From: Brachybacterium subflavum
GTDB taxonomy: Bacteria > Actinomycetota > Actinomycetes > Actinomycetales > Dermabacteraceae
Direction: 5' to 3'
NCBI RefSeq assembly: GCF_009299795.1
Contig: NZ_VIGP01000003.1
Span: forward strand, 372,001-436,000
DNA: 64,000 nucleotides
Below the pieces are notes generated by a model. The model was not told the origin of the DNA and did no database searches. It saw only the letters and a program-made list of their open reading frames with translations. Position numbers and translations under genes: made by a program. Numbering within the stretch: position 1 is the stretch's first letter; each line of letters starts with the position of its first letter. Below, piece by piece: positions 42,299 to 51,603 of this stretch.

Positions 42299-45200
42299 GC
42301 CGCTGGTTCCTGGGCCCGCCCTCCTGGAACGATCTCGAGGCTCTGCTCTCGGACCGCCCCGTGCCGTCCGAGCGCGCGCTGCCGCCGCAGCATGCGCCGG
42401 CGGGGGAGCCGCGGGAGGGGGAGCCCGACCGGACGAGATCCGGCCCGTCGGCCCCGTCGTCCGACGGGCGCCCCGGCACCGACATCGCCTATGCCGAGCT
42501 GCACGCGCACTCGCACTTCAGCTTCCTCGACGGCGCCTCGAGCCCCGAGGACATGGTCTCCGAGGCCGCGCGGCTGGGGCTGCGCGCGCTCGCCCTCGTC
42601 GACCACGACGGCCTGCCCGGCGCGGTCCGCTTCTCGCGCGCCGCGCGCGAGGCGGGCCTCGCGACCGTGCTCGGCGCCGAGCTCACCCTGGGCAGCGAGC
42701 CCGGCAGCGAGCATGCGAGCAGCACCCCCGTGCTCTCGCCCGAGCGCACCGGCATCCCCGACCCGGAGGGCGAGCACCTGCTGGTCCTGGTGCGCGACGA
42801 GCAGGGCTACCGCGCGCTGTCGGCCGCGATCGCGCGCGCCCACCTGGACAGCAGGCAGAAGGCCACGCCCCGCTACCGCCTCGCCGAGCTCTCCCGGATC
42901 GCCCGCGAGGGGCACTGGCTCGTGCTCACCGGCTGCCGCAAGGGGGCGGTGCTGCGGGCGGTGCGCCCGCTCGTGGCCGACGGCGACCGCGAGGGAGCGG
43001 CCCGCGCGGCGCAGCGCGAGATCGCCCGGCTGCTCGAGCTGTACGGGCAGGGGAACGTCGCCGTCGAGCTCATGGTCGGGGGCGACGAGCTCGACGACGA
43101 GATCCACGACGCCCTCGCCCAGGGCGCGCGCCTCGTGCGCGAGGAGACCGGTCTGGACGAGCTCACCCTGCCGCTCGTGGCGACCACGAACGCGCACTGC
43201 GCCCGCCCCGCGGACACGCGCCTCGTGGACGTCCACGCCGCCCTGCGCGCGGGCGCGTCCCTCGCCGAGGCCGATCCGCACCTGCCCTCGCGGCCCGGGC
43301 ACCTGCGCAGCGGCGAGGAGATGGCGCAGCTGCTCCCGCGCCATCCCGGCGCGATCGCGGCAGCGGCGCGGATGGCCGAGGAGTGCGCGCTGGACCTGCA
43401 GCTGCTCGCCCCCGACCTGCCGCCCTTCCCCGTGCCCGCGGGGCACACCGAGGACAGCTGGCTGCGCGAGCTCGTCGAGCAGGGCGGGCGCGAGCGCTAC
43501 GGTCCGCGCCCCGGCACCGGCGGGGACGACGAGGAGCGGGTCCCCGGGGCGTGGGCGCAGATCGACCGGGAGCTGCAGGTCATCTCCGACCTGCACTTCC
43601 CGGGGTACTTCCTCATCGTCCGCGAGATCGTCGCCTTCTGCGAGAAGGAGGAGATCCTGTGCCAGGGCCGGGGGTCGGCCGCGAACAGCGCCGTCTGCTA
43701 CGCGCTCGGGATCACGGCCGTCGAGCCCGTCGGCCATCACCTGCTCTTCGAGCGCTTCCTCGCGCCCGAGCGGGACGGACCGCCGGACATCGACCTCGAC
43801 ATCGCCTCCGACCGCCGCGAGGAGGTCATCCAGCACGTCTACGAGCGCTACGGCCGCGAGTGCGCCGCCCAGGTCGCCAACGTCATCAGCTATCGGGCGA
43901 AGCTCGCGGTGCGCGATGCGGCGCGGGCGCTCGGCTACGACGTCGGCACGCAGGACGCCTGGTCCAAGCGGATCGAGCGCTCCTTCCGCTCCCTCGAGGA
44001 CGCCGACATCCCCGCCGACGTCGTCGAGCTCGCCCACCGCCTGCGCGACGCCCCGCGCCACCTGGGCATCCACTCCGGCGGCATGGTGCTCGCCGACCGC
44101 CCCGTGATCGAGATCTGCCCCGTGCAGTGGGCGGCGATGGAGGACCGCAGCGTGCTGCAGTGGGACAAGGACGACTGCGCCGACGCGGGCCTGGTGAAGT
44201 TCGACCTGCTGGGCCTCGGGATGCTCACCGCGATCGACCACTGTCTGCGTCTCGTGGCCGAGCACCACGGGGAGCACCACGGCCTGCGCACCCTCCCGCA
44301 GGAGGACCCGGCGGTCTACGACATGCTGTGCACCGGGGACAGCGTGGGCGTCTTCCAGGTCGAGTCGCGCGCGCAGATCGCGACCCTGCCGCGGCTGCGG
44401 CCCGAGTGCTTCTACGACCTCGTGGTCGAGGTCGCCCTGATCCGCCCCGGCCCCATCCAGGGCGGCTCCGTGCACCCCTACATCCGCCGTCGGACGGGGG
44501 AGGAGGAGACCACCTACCTGCATCCGCTGCTCGAGAAGTCCCTGGGCCGCACCTACGGGGTGCCGCTGTTCCAGGAGCAGCTCATGCAGATGGCGGTCGA
44601 CGTCGCCGACTTCACCCCGGCGCTCGCGGACCAGCTGCGCCGCGCCATGGGCTCCAAGCGGTCCACGGAGAAGATGCTCGCGCTCTCGGACCAGCTGTTC
44701 GAGGGCATGGCCCGCCACGGGATCACCGGTGAGGACGCCGAGGCGATCCAGCGCAAGCTGCTCGCCTTCGCCAACTACGGCTTCCCCGAGTCCCATGCCT
44801 ACTCCTTCGCCTACATCGTGTACGCGAGCGCCTACCTCAAGTGCCACTACCCGGCCGCGTTCACCGCGGCGCTGCTGCGCTCCCAGCCGATGGGCTTCTA
44901 CTCCCCGCAGTCGCTCGTGGCCGACGCCCGCCGCCACGGCGTCCTCACCCGCGGGGTCGACGTCACCGTCTCCGAGGTGCAGACCGGGCTCGAGACCGAT
45001 CCCGAGCACCGGGCGTACACGCTGCCCGGCAACGAGGACGTGCTCGGCTCGGCCGCGCGGCACCGGGGCCCGGAGGGCTGGACGGATCCGGAGAAGGACG
45101 CCCTGCGCGCCGCCCGCCCGCAGGTCACGGGGGAGGCGGCGCAGCAGGGACCGGTGATCCGCCTGGGGCTCGAGCAGGTGCGCGGGATCGGGGAGGAGAA

Positions 45201-45852
45201 GGCCGAGGAGATCGTGGCCGCCCGCGAGAAGGAAGGACCGTTCGCCTCCATTAGCGACCTCGCGCGGCGGGTGCGCCTCAGCGCCCGTCAGCTCGAGGCG
45301 CTCGCGACCGCCGGGGCGCTCGACGCCCTCGCGCCCTCGCGCCGGCAGGCCCTGTGGGCCGCGGGCGCGGCCGCGCAGGAGTCGCCGGACGTGCTGCCGC
45401 ACCTGGCCATCGGGGCCGACGCGCCGATGCTGCCCGGGCTCAGCGACGCCGAGCTCGCCGCCGCCGACTCCTGGTCCACGGGCATCACGCTCGCCGACCA
45501 CCCGATGGTGCTCGTGCGCGAGGAGATGGAGGAGGCGGGCGTGCTGTCCATCCGCGGGGCGCGCGAGGCCGAGGACTCCACGCGCATCCGCGTGGGCGGG
45601 GTGATCACGCACCGCCAGCGGCCCGCGACGGCCAGCGGCATCACCTTCCTCAGCCTCGAGGACGAGACCGGGATCCTCAACGTGGTCTGCTCGAAGGGGT
45701 TCTGGTCACGGCACCGGGCGGTGCTGCGCACCTCGCGCTCGGTGGTGGTCCGCGGGATCGTCGAGAACCTCACCGGGGCGGTGAACCTCGTGGCCGACGG
45801 GGTCGAGGTGCTCGAGCTCGCCGGCGCTGGGAGGTCCCGGGACTTCCACTGA
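42295..45852 (+). CDS. dnaE2: Error-prone DNA polymerase DnaE2
   Basis: This 1185-residue C-family polymerase copies past lesions and causes damage-induced mutations. The PHP domain begins YAELHAHSHFSFLDGASSPE near residue 64. The palm carries LCQGRGSAANSAVCYALGIT near 455 and the catalytic aspartates in PDIDLDIASDRREEVIQHVY near 498. The finger motif GVPLFQEQLMQMAVDVA is near 757, followed by a helix-hairpin-helix and a C-terminal OB fold (RVGGVITHRQRPATASGITF near 1098). The start MSRWFLGPPSWNDLE matches actinobacterial DnaE2. Translation is probably coupled to the mini-ORF. It converges with the YhgE gene. Confidence 0.95.
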   Translation: MSRWFLGPPSWNDLEALLSDRPVPSERALPPQHAPAGEPREGEPDRTRSGPSAPSSDGRPGTDIAYAELHAHSHFSFLDGASSPEDMVSEAARLGLRALALVDHDGLPGAVRFSRAAREAGLATVLGAELTLGSEPGSEHASSTPVLSPERTGIPDPEGEHLLVLVRDEQGYRALSAAIARAHLDSRQKATPRYRLAELSRIAREGHWLVLTGCRKGAVLRAVRPLVADGDREGAARAAQREIARLLELYGQGNVAVELMVGGDELDDEIHDALAQGARLVREETGLDELTLPLVATTNAHCARPADTRLVDVHAALRAGASLAEADPHLPSRPGHLRSGEEMAQLLPRHPGAIAAAARMAEECALDLQLLAPDLPPFPVPAGHTEDSWLRELVEQGGRERYGPRPGTGGDDEERVPGAWAQIDRELQVISDLHFPGYFLIVREIVAFCEKEEILCQGRGSAANSAVCYALGITAVEPVGHHLLFERFLAPERDGPPDIDLDIASDRREEVIQHVYERYGRECAAQVANVISYRAKLAVRDAARALGYDVGTQDAWSKRIERSFRSLEDADIPADVVELAHRLRDAPRHLGIHSGGMVLADRPVIEICPVQWAAMEDRSVLQWDKDDCADAGLVKFDLLGLGMLTAIDHCLRLVAEHHGEHHGLRTLPQEDPAVYDMLCTGDSVGVFQVESRAQIATLPRLRPECFYDLVVEVALIRPGPIQGGSVHPYIRRRTGEEETTYLHPLLEKSLGRTYGVPLFQEQLMQMAVDVADFTPALADQLRRAMGSKRSTEKMLALSDQLFEGMARHGITGEDAEAIQRKLLAFANYGFPESHAYSFAYIVYASAYLKCHYPAAFTAALLRSQPMGFYSPQSLVADARRHGVLTRGVDVTVSEVQTGLETDPEHRAYTLPGNEDVLGSAARHRGPEGWTDPEKDALRAARPQVTGEAAQQGPVIRLGLEQVRGIGEEKAEEIVAAREKEGPFASISDLARRVRLSARQLEALATAGALDALAPSRRQALWAAGAAAQESPDVLPHLAIGADAPMLPGLSDAELAAADSWSTGITLADHPMVLVREEMEEAGVLSIRGAREAEDSTRIRVGGVITHRQRPATASGITFLSLEDETGILNVVCSKGFWSRHRAVLRTSRSVVVRGIVENLTGAVNLVADGVEVLELAGAGRSRDFH

Positions 45853-45871
45853 GGGCGGGAGGTCCCGGGAC
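45829..45871. repeat. 15-base direct repeat around the dnaE2 stop codon
   Basis: GGGAGGTCCCGGGAC occurs at 45829-45843 and again at 45857-45871. The second copy extends to the perfect palindrome GGTCCCGGGACC. The two copies can also pair with each other, so this may be the terminator between the convergent dnaE2 and YhgE genes. Confidence 0.6.
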
Positions 45872-45879
45872 CGGCGGGC

Positions 45880-48627
45880 TCAGGCCGCCGCGTGGGCGCC
45901 GCCGCGCGCGTGCTTCGGCGGTTTCGCGGGCTTCACCGTGCGCGCGTTCCGGGAGGCCACCAGGGTGACGAGCACCGAGACCGCGAACCAGGCGACGATC
46001 GAGAGCAGCGTCGCCGTCGTCGAGGTGAGGGACCCGCCGAGCGAGGCGTGCACGAGGCCGCGGCTGACGATCGTGATCGGCATCAGCCCGCTGACCGATT
46101 GCAGCAGCTCCGGGGCCGTCTGCAGCGGCAAGATGCCCACGAGCACCACCACCTGCAGCACCATCAGCACGATCGAGAGGATCCTGCCGATCCGGTCCCC
46201 GAGCAGGGCCAGCAGCGCCTGGTGGAAGGCCGCGAACATCACCGCCCCCGCCAGGCACACGAGTCCCACGGCGAGCGGCGAGACCGGCGAGATGCCGATC
46301 GCCGTGATCACCGCGAGCACCGCGACGGTCTGCACGACCGCCAGCAGCAGACCGGGCACGAGCGAGCGCAGCACGACCTTCCACATGGGCACCGCGCCGT
46401 CCAGCAGGCGCTTGGAGAGCGCGGGCATCAGCAGGAAGGCGCCGAAGGCGCCCAGCCACAGGGCCAGCGCCGCCACGAACGGGAACGTCGCTGTGGCCGC
46501 GCCCGAGGCCTCGTTCGCCCGCGAGGAGAACGTCGAGATCGGCTGGGCGCCCATCGTCGACATCTTCTCGCGCTCGCCCTTGGTGTAGCTCGGGATCTGG
46601 TCGGCGCCCTTCGCGAGGCCGTCCGAGAGCTTCCCGGTGCCGTCGGAGAGCTGGTCCGCGCCGTCGGCGAGCTCGTCGTTGCCGTCGGCGAGCTTCTCGG
46701 TGCCGTCGGCCAGCCCGGAGGCGCCGTCAGCGAGGCCCTGGGTGCCCGTGACCAGCTGGTCGGTGCCGTCGGCCAGCTTCGAGGAGCCGTCCGCGAGGGT
46801 GTCCGCGCCGTCCGCGCTCGAGCGCGCGCCGTCCGAGAGGTCCGAGGCCCCGTCCGCGAGGGAATGCGCGCCCTTCGCGCTCTTGCTGGTGCCGTCGGCG
46901 AGCTCCGTCGCTCCGTCGGAGAGGTCCGACGCGCCCTCGGCGCTCGACGCCGTGCCGTCGGCGACCTTGGTCGCGCCGTCGGAGAGGTCGTCGACGCCGC
47001 CGGCGAAGCCGTGCAGGCCCTTGTCGAACTCCTGCAGGCCGTCGACGAGATCGGGCACCTGGGTGCTGAAGGTGTCCGCACCGTCGGCGACCTGCTTCGC
47101 GCCCGCCGCCAGGCCCGGGTTCTTCGCGGTGCCATCGCCCTCGAAGACCTGGGAGACGCCCGAGGTGTACTGGTCGATGCCGTCGGCGACGCCCTGGGAG
47201 CCGGCGACGAGGCCCGGATTCTCGTCCGATCCGTCGCCCGCGAGGGCGTCGTCGACCGAATCCGAGTACTTGACGAGCAGCTTCGCCTGCTTGCAGAGGC
47301 CCGCGAGATCTTCGTCGTCCGGCTGAGCCTCTGCCATCTTGCAGACAGCGTCGCGATTGCTCGACGCCGCATCGTCCATGCTCGGTGCGCCCTGGGACGA
47401 GTCCCCCTTCAGCCCCGTCTGGAGCTGCGAGAGGCCGTCGGCCACGTCCTGGGATCCCTTGCCCAGTCCGTCGCCCGCGTTCTTCAGCCCGGGGTTCTGC
47501 TCCGTGCCGTCCCCGTTCCAGGCCGTGTCCGCGCCGTCGCCGACCTGCTCGGCGCCGTCCGCGAGCTGCTTCGCGCCCTCGGCGAGACCGGGGTTCTCCT
47601 TCGTGCCGTCGCCGGCGATGCCCTGGGTGATCGCGTCGGCGGCGGGCACCAGGCCGGGATTCTTCGTCGTGCCGTCGCCGCGCAGCCCGGTCTTCAGGGC
47701 GCCCACGCCGTCGGCCACGCCCTGCGAGCCGTCGGAGAGGTCGTCAAGGCCGCCGGAGAGCTTCTGGGTGCCGTCCGCGAGCCCGTCGGCACCGTCGGAG
47801 AGGTCGTCGAGGCCGTCGGCCAGATCGCTCGTGCCGCTCGCCAGGGAGTCCGTGCCATCGGCCAGGGTGCCGAGCCCCGTCGCGAGGCTCTTGTTGCCGT
47901 CGGCGACGCCGTGCGCGCCTTGGGCGAGCTCGGGCGTGGAGTCGGCGAGCTCCTGGGATCCGTCCGAGAGGTCGCCCGCGCCGTCGGCGAGGTCGTGGGT
48001 GCCGTCGGCGGACTTCTTCACGCCGGTGTCCAGCTGGTCGGCGCCGTCGGCGAGGTCCGCCGAACTGTCGGCCACGTCCTTGAAGTTGTCGTGCATGTCG
48101 TTGAAGCCGACGTACAGCTGATCGAGGTACTGCTCGGTGAACTGGCTGCCCATCGACTGCGAGGCGGCCGTGGCGACCGCGTTGCCGATGAGACCGTCGA
48201 GCATCCCGGAGGAGTCGTCGGTGAGCACCTGGACCTGCGCCTTCGCCGCGTCCGTCGAGCCGATCGAGGCGAGGTTCTTCGAGAAGTCCTTCGGGATCAC
48301 GATGATCGCCGAGTAGGAGCCGTCCTTCAGCCCGTCCTTCGCGTCGTCCTGCGAGGTCAGCTGCCAGTCGAAGCCGGTCTGCTGATCCGAGTCCTTCGCG
48401 GTCGAGGGCTGGGTGAGGGCACCCGCGAGAGTGCGGCCGAGCGGCACCTCCTGGTCCTTGCCGTCGACCTTCATGGTGGCGCCCTCGTCGAGGTTCACCA
48501 CGGCGGCCGGCACCCGGTCGATGTTGTCCACGCGGCCGGTCAGGGCCCACATGCCGATGCCGGCGACCAGCAGGGGCAGCAGCAGGACGATGATCAGGGA
48601 GGGGATGTGGCGGGAGAGCGTTCTCAT
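45880..48627 (-). CDS. YhgE/Pip family membrane protein with long repeat domain
   Basis: This 915-residue protein has one N-terminal membrane helix (about residues 8-28), a very long extracytoplasmic region and about six C-terminal membrane helices from residue 710 (ATFPFVAALALWLGAFGAFL). The family includes the phage infection protein Pip and ESX/type VII-associated YhgE proteins; the transported or bound partner is unknown. Residues about 185-690 are made of LADG/LSDG repeats typical of the family. Within them are five copies of GDG(T/S)xxNPGL and a Cys pair (VCKMAEAQ...GLCKQ). It overlaps the MMPL gene by four bases and is translated with it. Confidence 0.85.
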   Translation of the reverse strand: MRTLSRHIPSLIIVLLLPLLVAGIGMWALTGRVDNIDRVPAAVVNLDEGATMKVDGKDQEVPLGRTLAGALTQPSTAKDSDQQTGFDWQLTSQDDAKDGLKDGSYSAIIVIPKDFSKNLASIGSTDAAKAQVQVLTDDSSGMLDGLIGNAVATAASQSMGSQFTEQYLDQLYVGFNDMHDNFKDVADSSADLADGADQLDTGVKKSADGTHDLADGAGDLSDGSQELADSTPELAQGAHGVADGNKSLATGLGTLADGTDSLASGTSDLADGLDDLSDGADGLADGTQKLSGGLDDLSDGSQGVADGVGALKTGLRGDGTTKNPGLVPAADAITQGIAGDGTKENPGLAEGAKQLADGAEQVGDGADTAWNGDGTEQNPGLKNAGDGLGKGSQDVADGLSQLQTGLKGDSSQGAPSMDDAASSNRDAVCKMAEAQPDDEDLAGLCKQAKLLVKYSDSVDDALAGDGSDENPGLVAGSQGVADGIDQYTSGVSQVFEGDGTAKNPGLAAGAKQVADGADTFSTQVPDLVDGLQEFDKGLHGFAGGVDDLSDGATKVADGTASSAEGASDLSDGATELADGTSKSAKGAHSLADGASDLSDGARSSADGADTLADGSSKLADGTDQLVTGTQGLADGASGLADGTEKLADGNDELADGADQLSDGTGKLSDGLAKGADQIPSYTKGEREKMSTMGAQPISTFSSRANEASGAATATFPFVAALALWLGAFGAFLLMPALSKRLLDGAVPMWKVVLRSLVPGLLLAVVQTVAVLAVITAIGISPVSPLAVGLVCLAGAVMFAAFHQALLALLGDRIGRILSIVLMVLQVVVLVGILPLQTAPELLQSVSGLMPITIVSRGLVHASLGGSLTSTTATLLSIVAWFAVSVLVTLVASRNARTVKPAKPPKHARGGAHAAA
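46590..48070 (-). repeat. LADG/LSDG repeat region of the YhgE protein
   Basis: The coding DNA is a long run of imperfect repeats encoding (L)xDGxxx(L)xDG units, with five interspersed GDG(T/S)xxNPGL blocks at about 47651-47680, 47587-47614, 47490-47517, 47213-47240 and 47112-47140. There are no identical repeats with unique spacers, so it is not a CRISPR array. Confidence 0.8.
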
Positions 48628-51467
48628 GCGTGGGCTCCTTCCACGACGGAGGTGGAATCGGAATGCGAGGGCGTGGCGGCGACGGAGGTGCGGGGGGCGC
48701 TGCGGTGCACGCGCAGGGCGACGTGCCGGGAGGGATCCTCGAGGGCGTCGACGACGGTCTGCTCGGGCTGGGAGGTCTCGAGGCCCAGATCCACACGGGA
48801 TCCCGTGACCACGGCGATGCCCTGGCGCATGAGCTCCTCGAGCGTGCGCACCGCACGCCCCTGGGTGATCACGCTCGCGTGGGCGAGGTCGGTGACGAGA
48901 TCGATGACCACGATCTCCCGCGCGGCGCGGCGCGGGCTGATCTGCGCGATCCGCCCGGCGACGTCCTCGCCGGGGCCGATGCGGTGCACGCGCGCCTGGA
49001 TCGCGCCGGTGTCCGCGGGGGAGAGGCGATCGTGCACGGCGAAGACGCCCGAGGTCGGCGCGATGCGCCCGGAGACGAGGTCGAGGAAGGTCTCGCGGGC
49101 GGCGTCGTCCGCGCTGCGCGCCACCAGCAGCGCACCCGGGTCGACCGCTCCGGTGAGCGGGCCGAGCACACCGGGCTCGCCGACGAGCGGGACGATCGTG
49201 TCCTCCATGCGCAGCGCCATGTCGCCGTGCTCCTCGGTCCATCGCCTGTGCTCGAGCACCGCGCCCAGGCCCTCGCCCTCGGTGTCGACCACGGGCAGCA
49301 GGCGCTCCAGCCATTTCGGCAGCCACCAGGCGTAGCGGCCCAGCAGGGCGAGCACGGCGGGCACGAGCGTCATCCGCACCACGAAGGCGTCCACGAGCAC
49401 GCCGACGGCGAGCGCGACCGCGATCGGCTGCAGCATGTACGCGCCGCCGGGGACGAAGGACGCGAAGACGGAGAACATGATGAGGGCCGCGGCGATCACC
49501 ACGGGTGCGCTCGCGGAGAAGCCCCGCTCGATCGCCCCGTGGGCGTCGCCCGTGCGCACGTACTCCTCGCGCATGCGGGAGACGAGGAAGACCTCGTAGT
49601 CCATGGCGAGACCGAACAGGACGCCCATGCACATGATCGGCATGAACGCGATCACCGGGCCCACCACGTGGATGTCGAGCGCCTCGTTGCCCCATCCGTA
49701 CTCGAAGACCATCGAGACCACGCCGAAGGCCGCGCCGACGCTCAGCAGGTAGCCGAGCGAAGCCTTGATCGGCACCCAGATCGAGCGGAAGACGACCATC
49801 AGAAGGATCAGGGAGAGCCCCACGACGAACACGGCGAAGGGCAGCAGCGCCTCGGAGAGGCGGTCGGTGATGTCGATCGCGACGGCCGTCTGCCCGGTGA
49901 CGCGGACGTCGGAGATGTCCAGGTCCTTCTCCCAGGTCGAGGAGTCGGAGCGCAGGGTCCGCACGAGGTCGGAGGTCGACTCGTCGGTCTGGGAGCCCTC
50001 GGGGATCACGACGACCACGGCCATGTCCGCGCCCTCGTTCGGGGTCGCGAGCTGGATCTCCTCGACATCCGGCAGGTCGCCGATGCGCTTCTCGAGGTCG
50101 TCGACGACGCCGAGGGGGTCGTCGGAGTTGATGATGTCGGCGGTGACCAGCAGCGGGCCGTTGTAGCCGGCGCCGAACTCGTCCGCGACCAGGTCGTAGG
50201 TCTGCCGGGCCTGGGTATCGGGCTTCTCCGTACCCAGGTCCGGCAGGCCCAGGCGCAGATCCTTGATCGGGATCGCGAGGGAGCCGACCACGAGGATCAC
50301 CAGGATGATCGTGAGCGCCGGGACCTTGGTGACGATGCGGACCCAACGGCTGCCGCCGGCGCGCTTCGCGGAGGAGCGCGCGCCCGCGCCCTCACCCTCC
50401 CCACCCTCCTCGGGCTCCGGCAGCGCGCCGCCGTTCTCCGCCATCAGGCGGCGCACGCGGCGGGGGCGCAGGTTCTCGCCCAGCAGGCCCATGATCGCCG
50501 GCAGCAGGGTGAGTGCCACGACCACGGAGAGCGCGACGGTCGCCGCCGCGGCGATGCCCATGATGGTGAGGAAGGGGATGCGGGTGACGAAGAGCCCCAC
50601 CAGCGCGATGACCACGGTGAGGCCCGCGAAGATCACGGCGCTGCCGGAGGTCGCGATCGCCTCGCCGATCGATTCGACGACGTCCATGCCGCGTTTCAGC
50701 TGCCCGCGGTGACGGGAGAGGATGAACAGGGCGTAGTCGATGCCCACCGCCAGGCCCAGCATCGCGCCGAGCGAGATGGTGACCGAGGGGATCTCCATCC
50801 CGGCCGAGAGCGCCATCACCGCGAGCATCGAGACCCCGACGCCCACCACGGCGCTCACGATGGGCACGAAGGCGGGCACCACGGAGTGGAAGGTCACCGC
50901 GAGGATGATGAGCGCGGCGAGCAGGCCGATGATCTCGCTGGAGCCCATCGGGATGTCCGAGCTCTGCAGGATCTGCCCGCCGAGCTCGACGCGCAGGCCG
51001 CCGGAGTTCCCGTCGTCGGAGATCTCCTGGAGCTCCTCCAGGGCGCCGTCGGCGAAGCCTCCCGGACTGCCCGAGAGCTGCACGGTGCCGATGATCGCGG
51101 TGTCGTCGTCGTTGCGGGTGCCGGGGCTGTTCTCGTCGAAGGGGGAGGGGGCCGCCTCGACCCCGTCGACGTCGGCCGCCTTGTCCATCACCCGGTCGAT
51201 CTGCTTCTCGTGGCCGTCGATGCTCGACCCGTCCTCGCTGAGGAAGACGAGCTGGCCGCTCGTGCCGCTCATCTGCGGGAAGCGGTCGGCGAGCTCGTCG
51301 AGCCCCTCCTGTCCCTGCGTGCCGGGGATCTCGAACTGGCTGGAGAAGGAGCCGCCGAGGCCGACGGCGAGCCCGCCGAGGACCACCAGCAGCAGGGCCC
51401 AGACGCCCACGGCCTTCCAGCGGGCGTGGGCCATCGCGCGTCCGAGGCGGTACAGGGTGGAGGACAC
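48624..51467 (-). CDS. MMPL/RND transporter with degenerate ABC-ATPase-like C-terminus
   Basis: This 947-residue protein has the MMPL layout: two sets of six membrane helices, each opened by one helix and an extracytoplasmic domain. The conserved GxDY motifs are GLAVGIDYALFILSRHR near residue 257 and GLAMDYEVFLVSRMREEY near 615. MMPL proteins export lipids or drugs with proton flow. After the last helix (near 690) come about 240 more residues resembling an ABC nucleotide-binding domain without its motifs (RETFLDLVSGRIAPTSGVFA; EIVVIDLVTDLAHASVITQG). The GTG at 51467 has AGGAG eight bases upstream. A TetR-family gene is divergent. Confidence 0.88.
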   Translation of the reverse strand: MSSTLYRLGRAMAHARWKAVGVWALLLVVLGGLAVGLGGSFSSQFEIPGTQGQEGLDELADRFPQMSGTSGQLVFLSEDGSSIDGHEKQIDRVMDKAADVDGVEAAPSPFDENSPGTRNDDDTAIIGTVQLSGSPGGFADGALEELQEISDDGNSGGLRVELGGQILQSSDIPMGSSEIIGLLAALIILAVTFHSVVPAFVPIVSAVVGVGVSMLAVMALSAGMEIPSVTISLGAMLGLAVGIDYALFILSRHRGQLKRGMDVVESIGEAIATSGSAVIFAGLTVVIALVGLFVTRIPFLTIMGIAAAATVALSVVVALTLLPAIMGLLGENLRPRRVRRLMAENGGALPEPEEGGEGEGAGARSSAKRAGGSRWVRIVTKVPALTIILVILVVGSLAIPIKDLRLGLPDLGTEKPDTQARQTYDLVADEFGAGYNGPLLVTADIINSDDPLGVVDDLEKRIGDLPDVEEIQLATPNEGADMAVVVVIPEGSQTDESTSDLVRTLRSDSSTWEKDLDISDVRVTGQTAVAIDITDRLSEALLPFAVFVVGLSLILLMVVFRSIWVPIKASLGYLLSVGAAFGVVSMVFEYGWGNEALDIHVVGPVIAFMPIMCMGVLFGLAMDYEVFLVSRMREEYVRTGDAHGAIERGFSASAPVVIAAALIMFSVFASFVPGGAYMLQPIAVALAVGVLVDAFVVRMTLVPAVLALLGRYAWWLPKWLERLLPVVDTEGEGLGAVLEHRRWTEEHGDMALRMEDTIVPLVGEPGVLGPLTGAVDPGALLVARSADDAARETFLDLVSGRIAPTSGVFAVHDRLSPADTGAIQARVHRIGPGEDVAGRIAQISPRRAAREIVVIDLVTDLAHASVITQGRAVRTLEELMRQGIAVVTGSRVDLGLETSQPEQTVVDALEDPSRHVALRVHRSAPRTSVAATPSHSDSTSVVEGAHA

Positions 51468-51603
51468 GGAGGGATCTCCTGACGTTCGGCGGCGGGGAGA
51501 GGATGGGCGGGACCGACGGATCCGGCCGGCAGGGAGTGTCGACGGGCGGTGTCGATGGGCAGGGCCGACCGGCCGCGACCGTGAGGTGCGCAGAGAGTCC
51601 GCT

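Noticed and set aside
40402-45612. A 1736-codon open frame on the minus strand opposite imuB and dnaE2
   Set aside because: It mirrors the third-position GC of the real genes, has no recognisable domain and would conflict with the clearly identified mutasome genes.
46590-48070. CRISPR-like repetitive region
   Set aside because: The repeats are imperfect, coding and in frame, without unique spacers or cas genes.
48628-50346. Upstream in-frame extension of the YhgE gene
   Set aside because: It lies inside the MMPL gene in another frame and is Arg/Pro-rich noise; the YhgE start at 48627 gives the normal N-terminal helix and a four-base overlap.
48630-51482. A 950-codon open frame on the plus strand opposite the MMPL gene
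   Set aside because: Its His/Asp/Arg-rich translation is the antisense pattern of membrane-protein codons and shows no domain.
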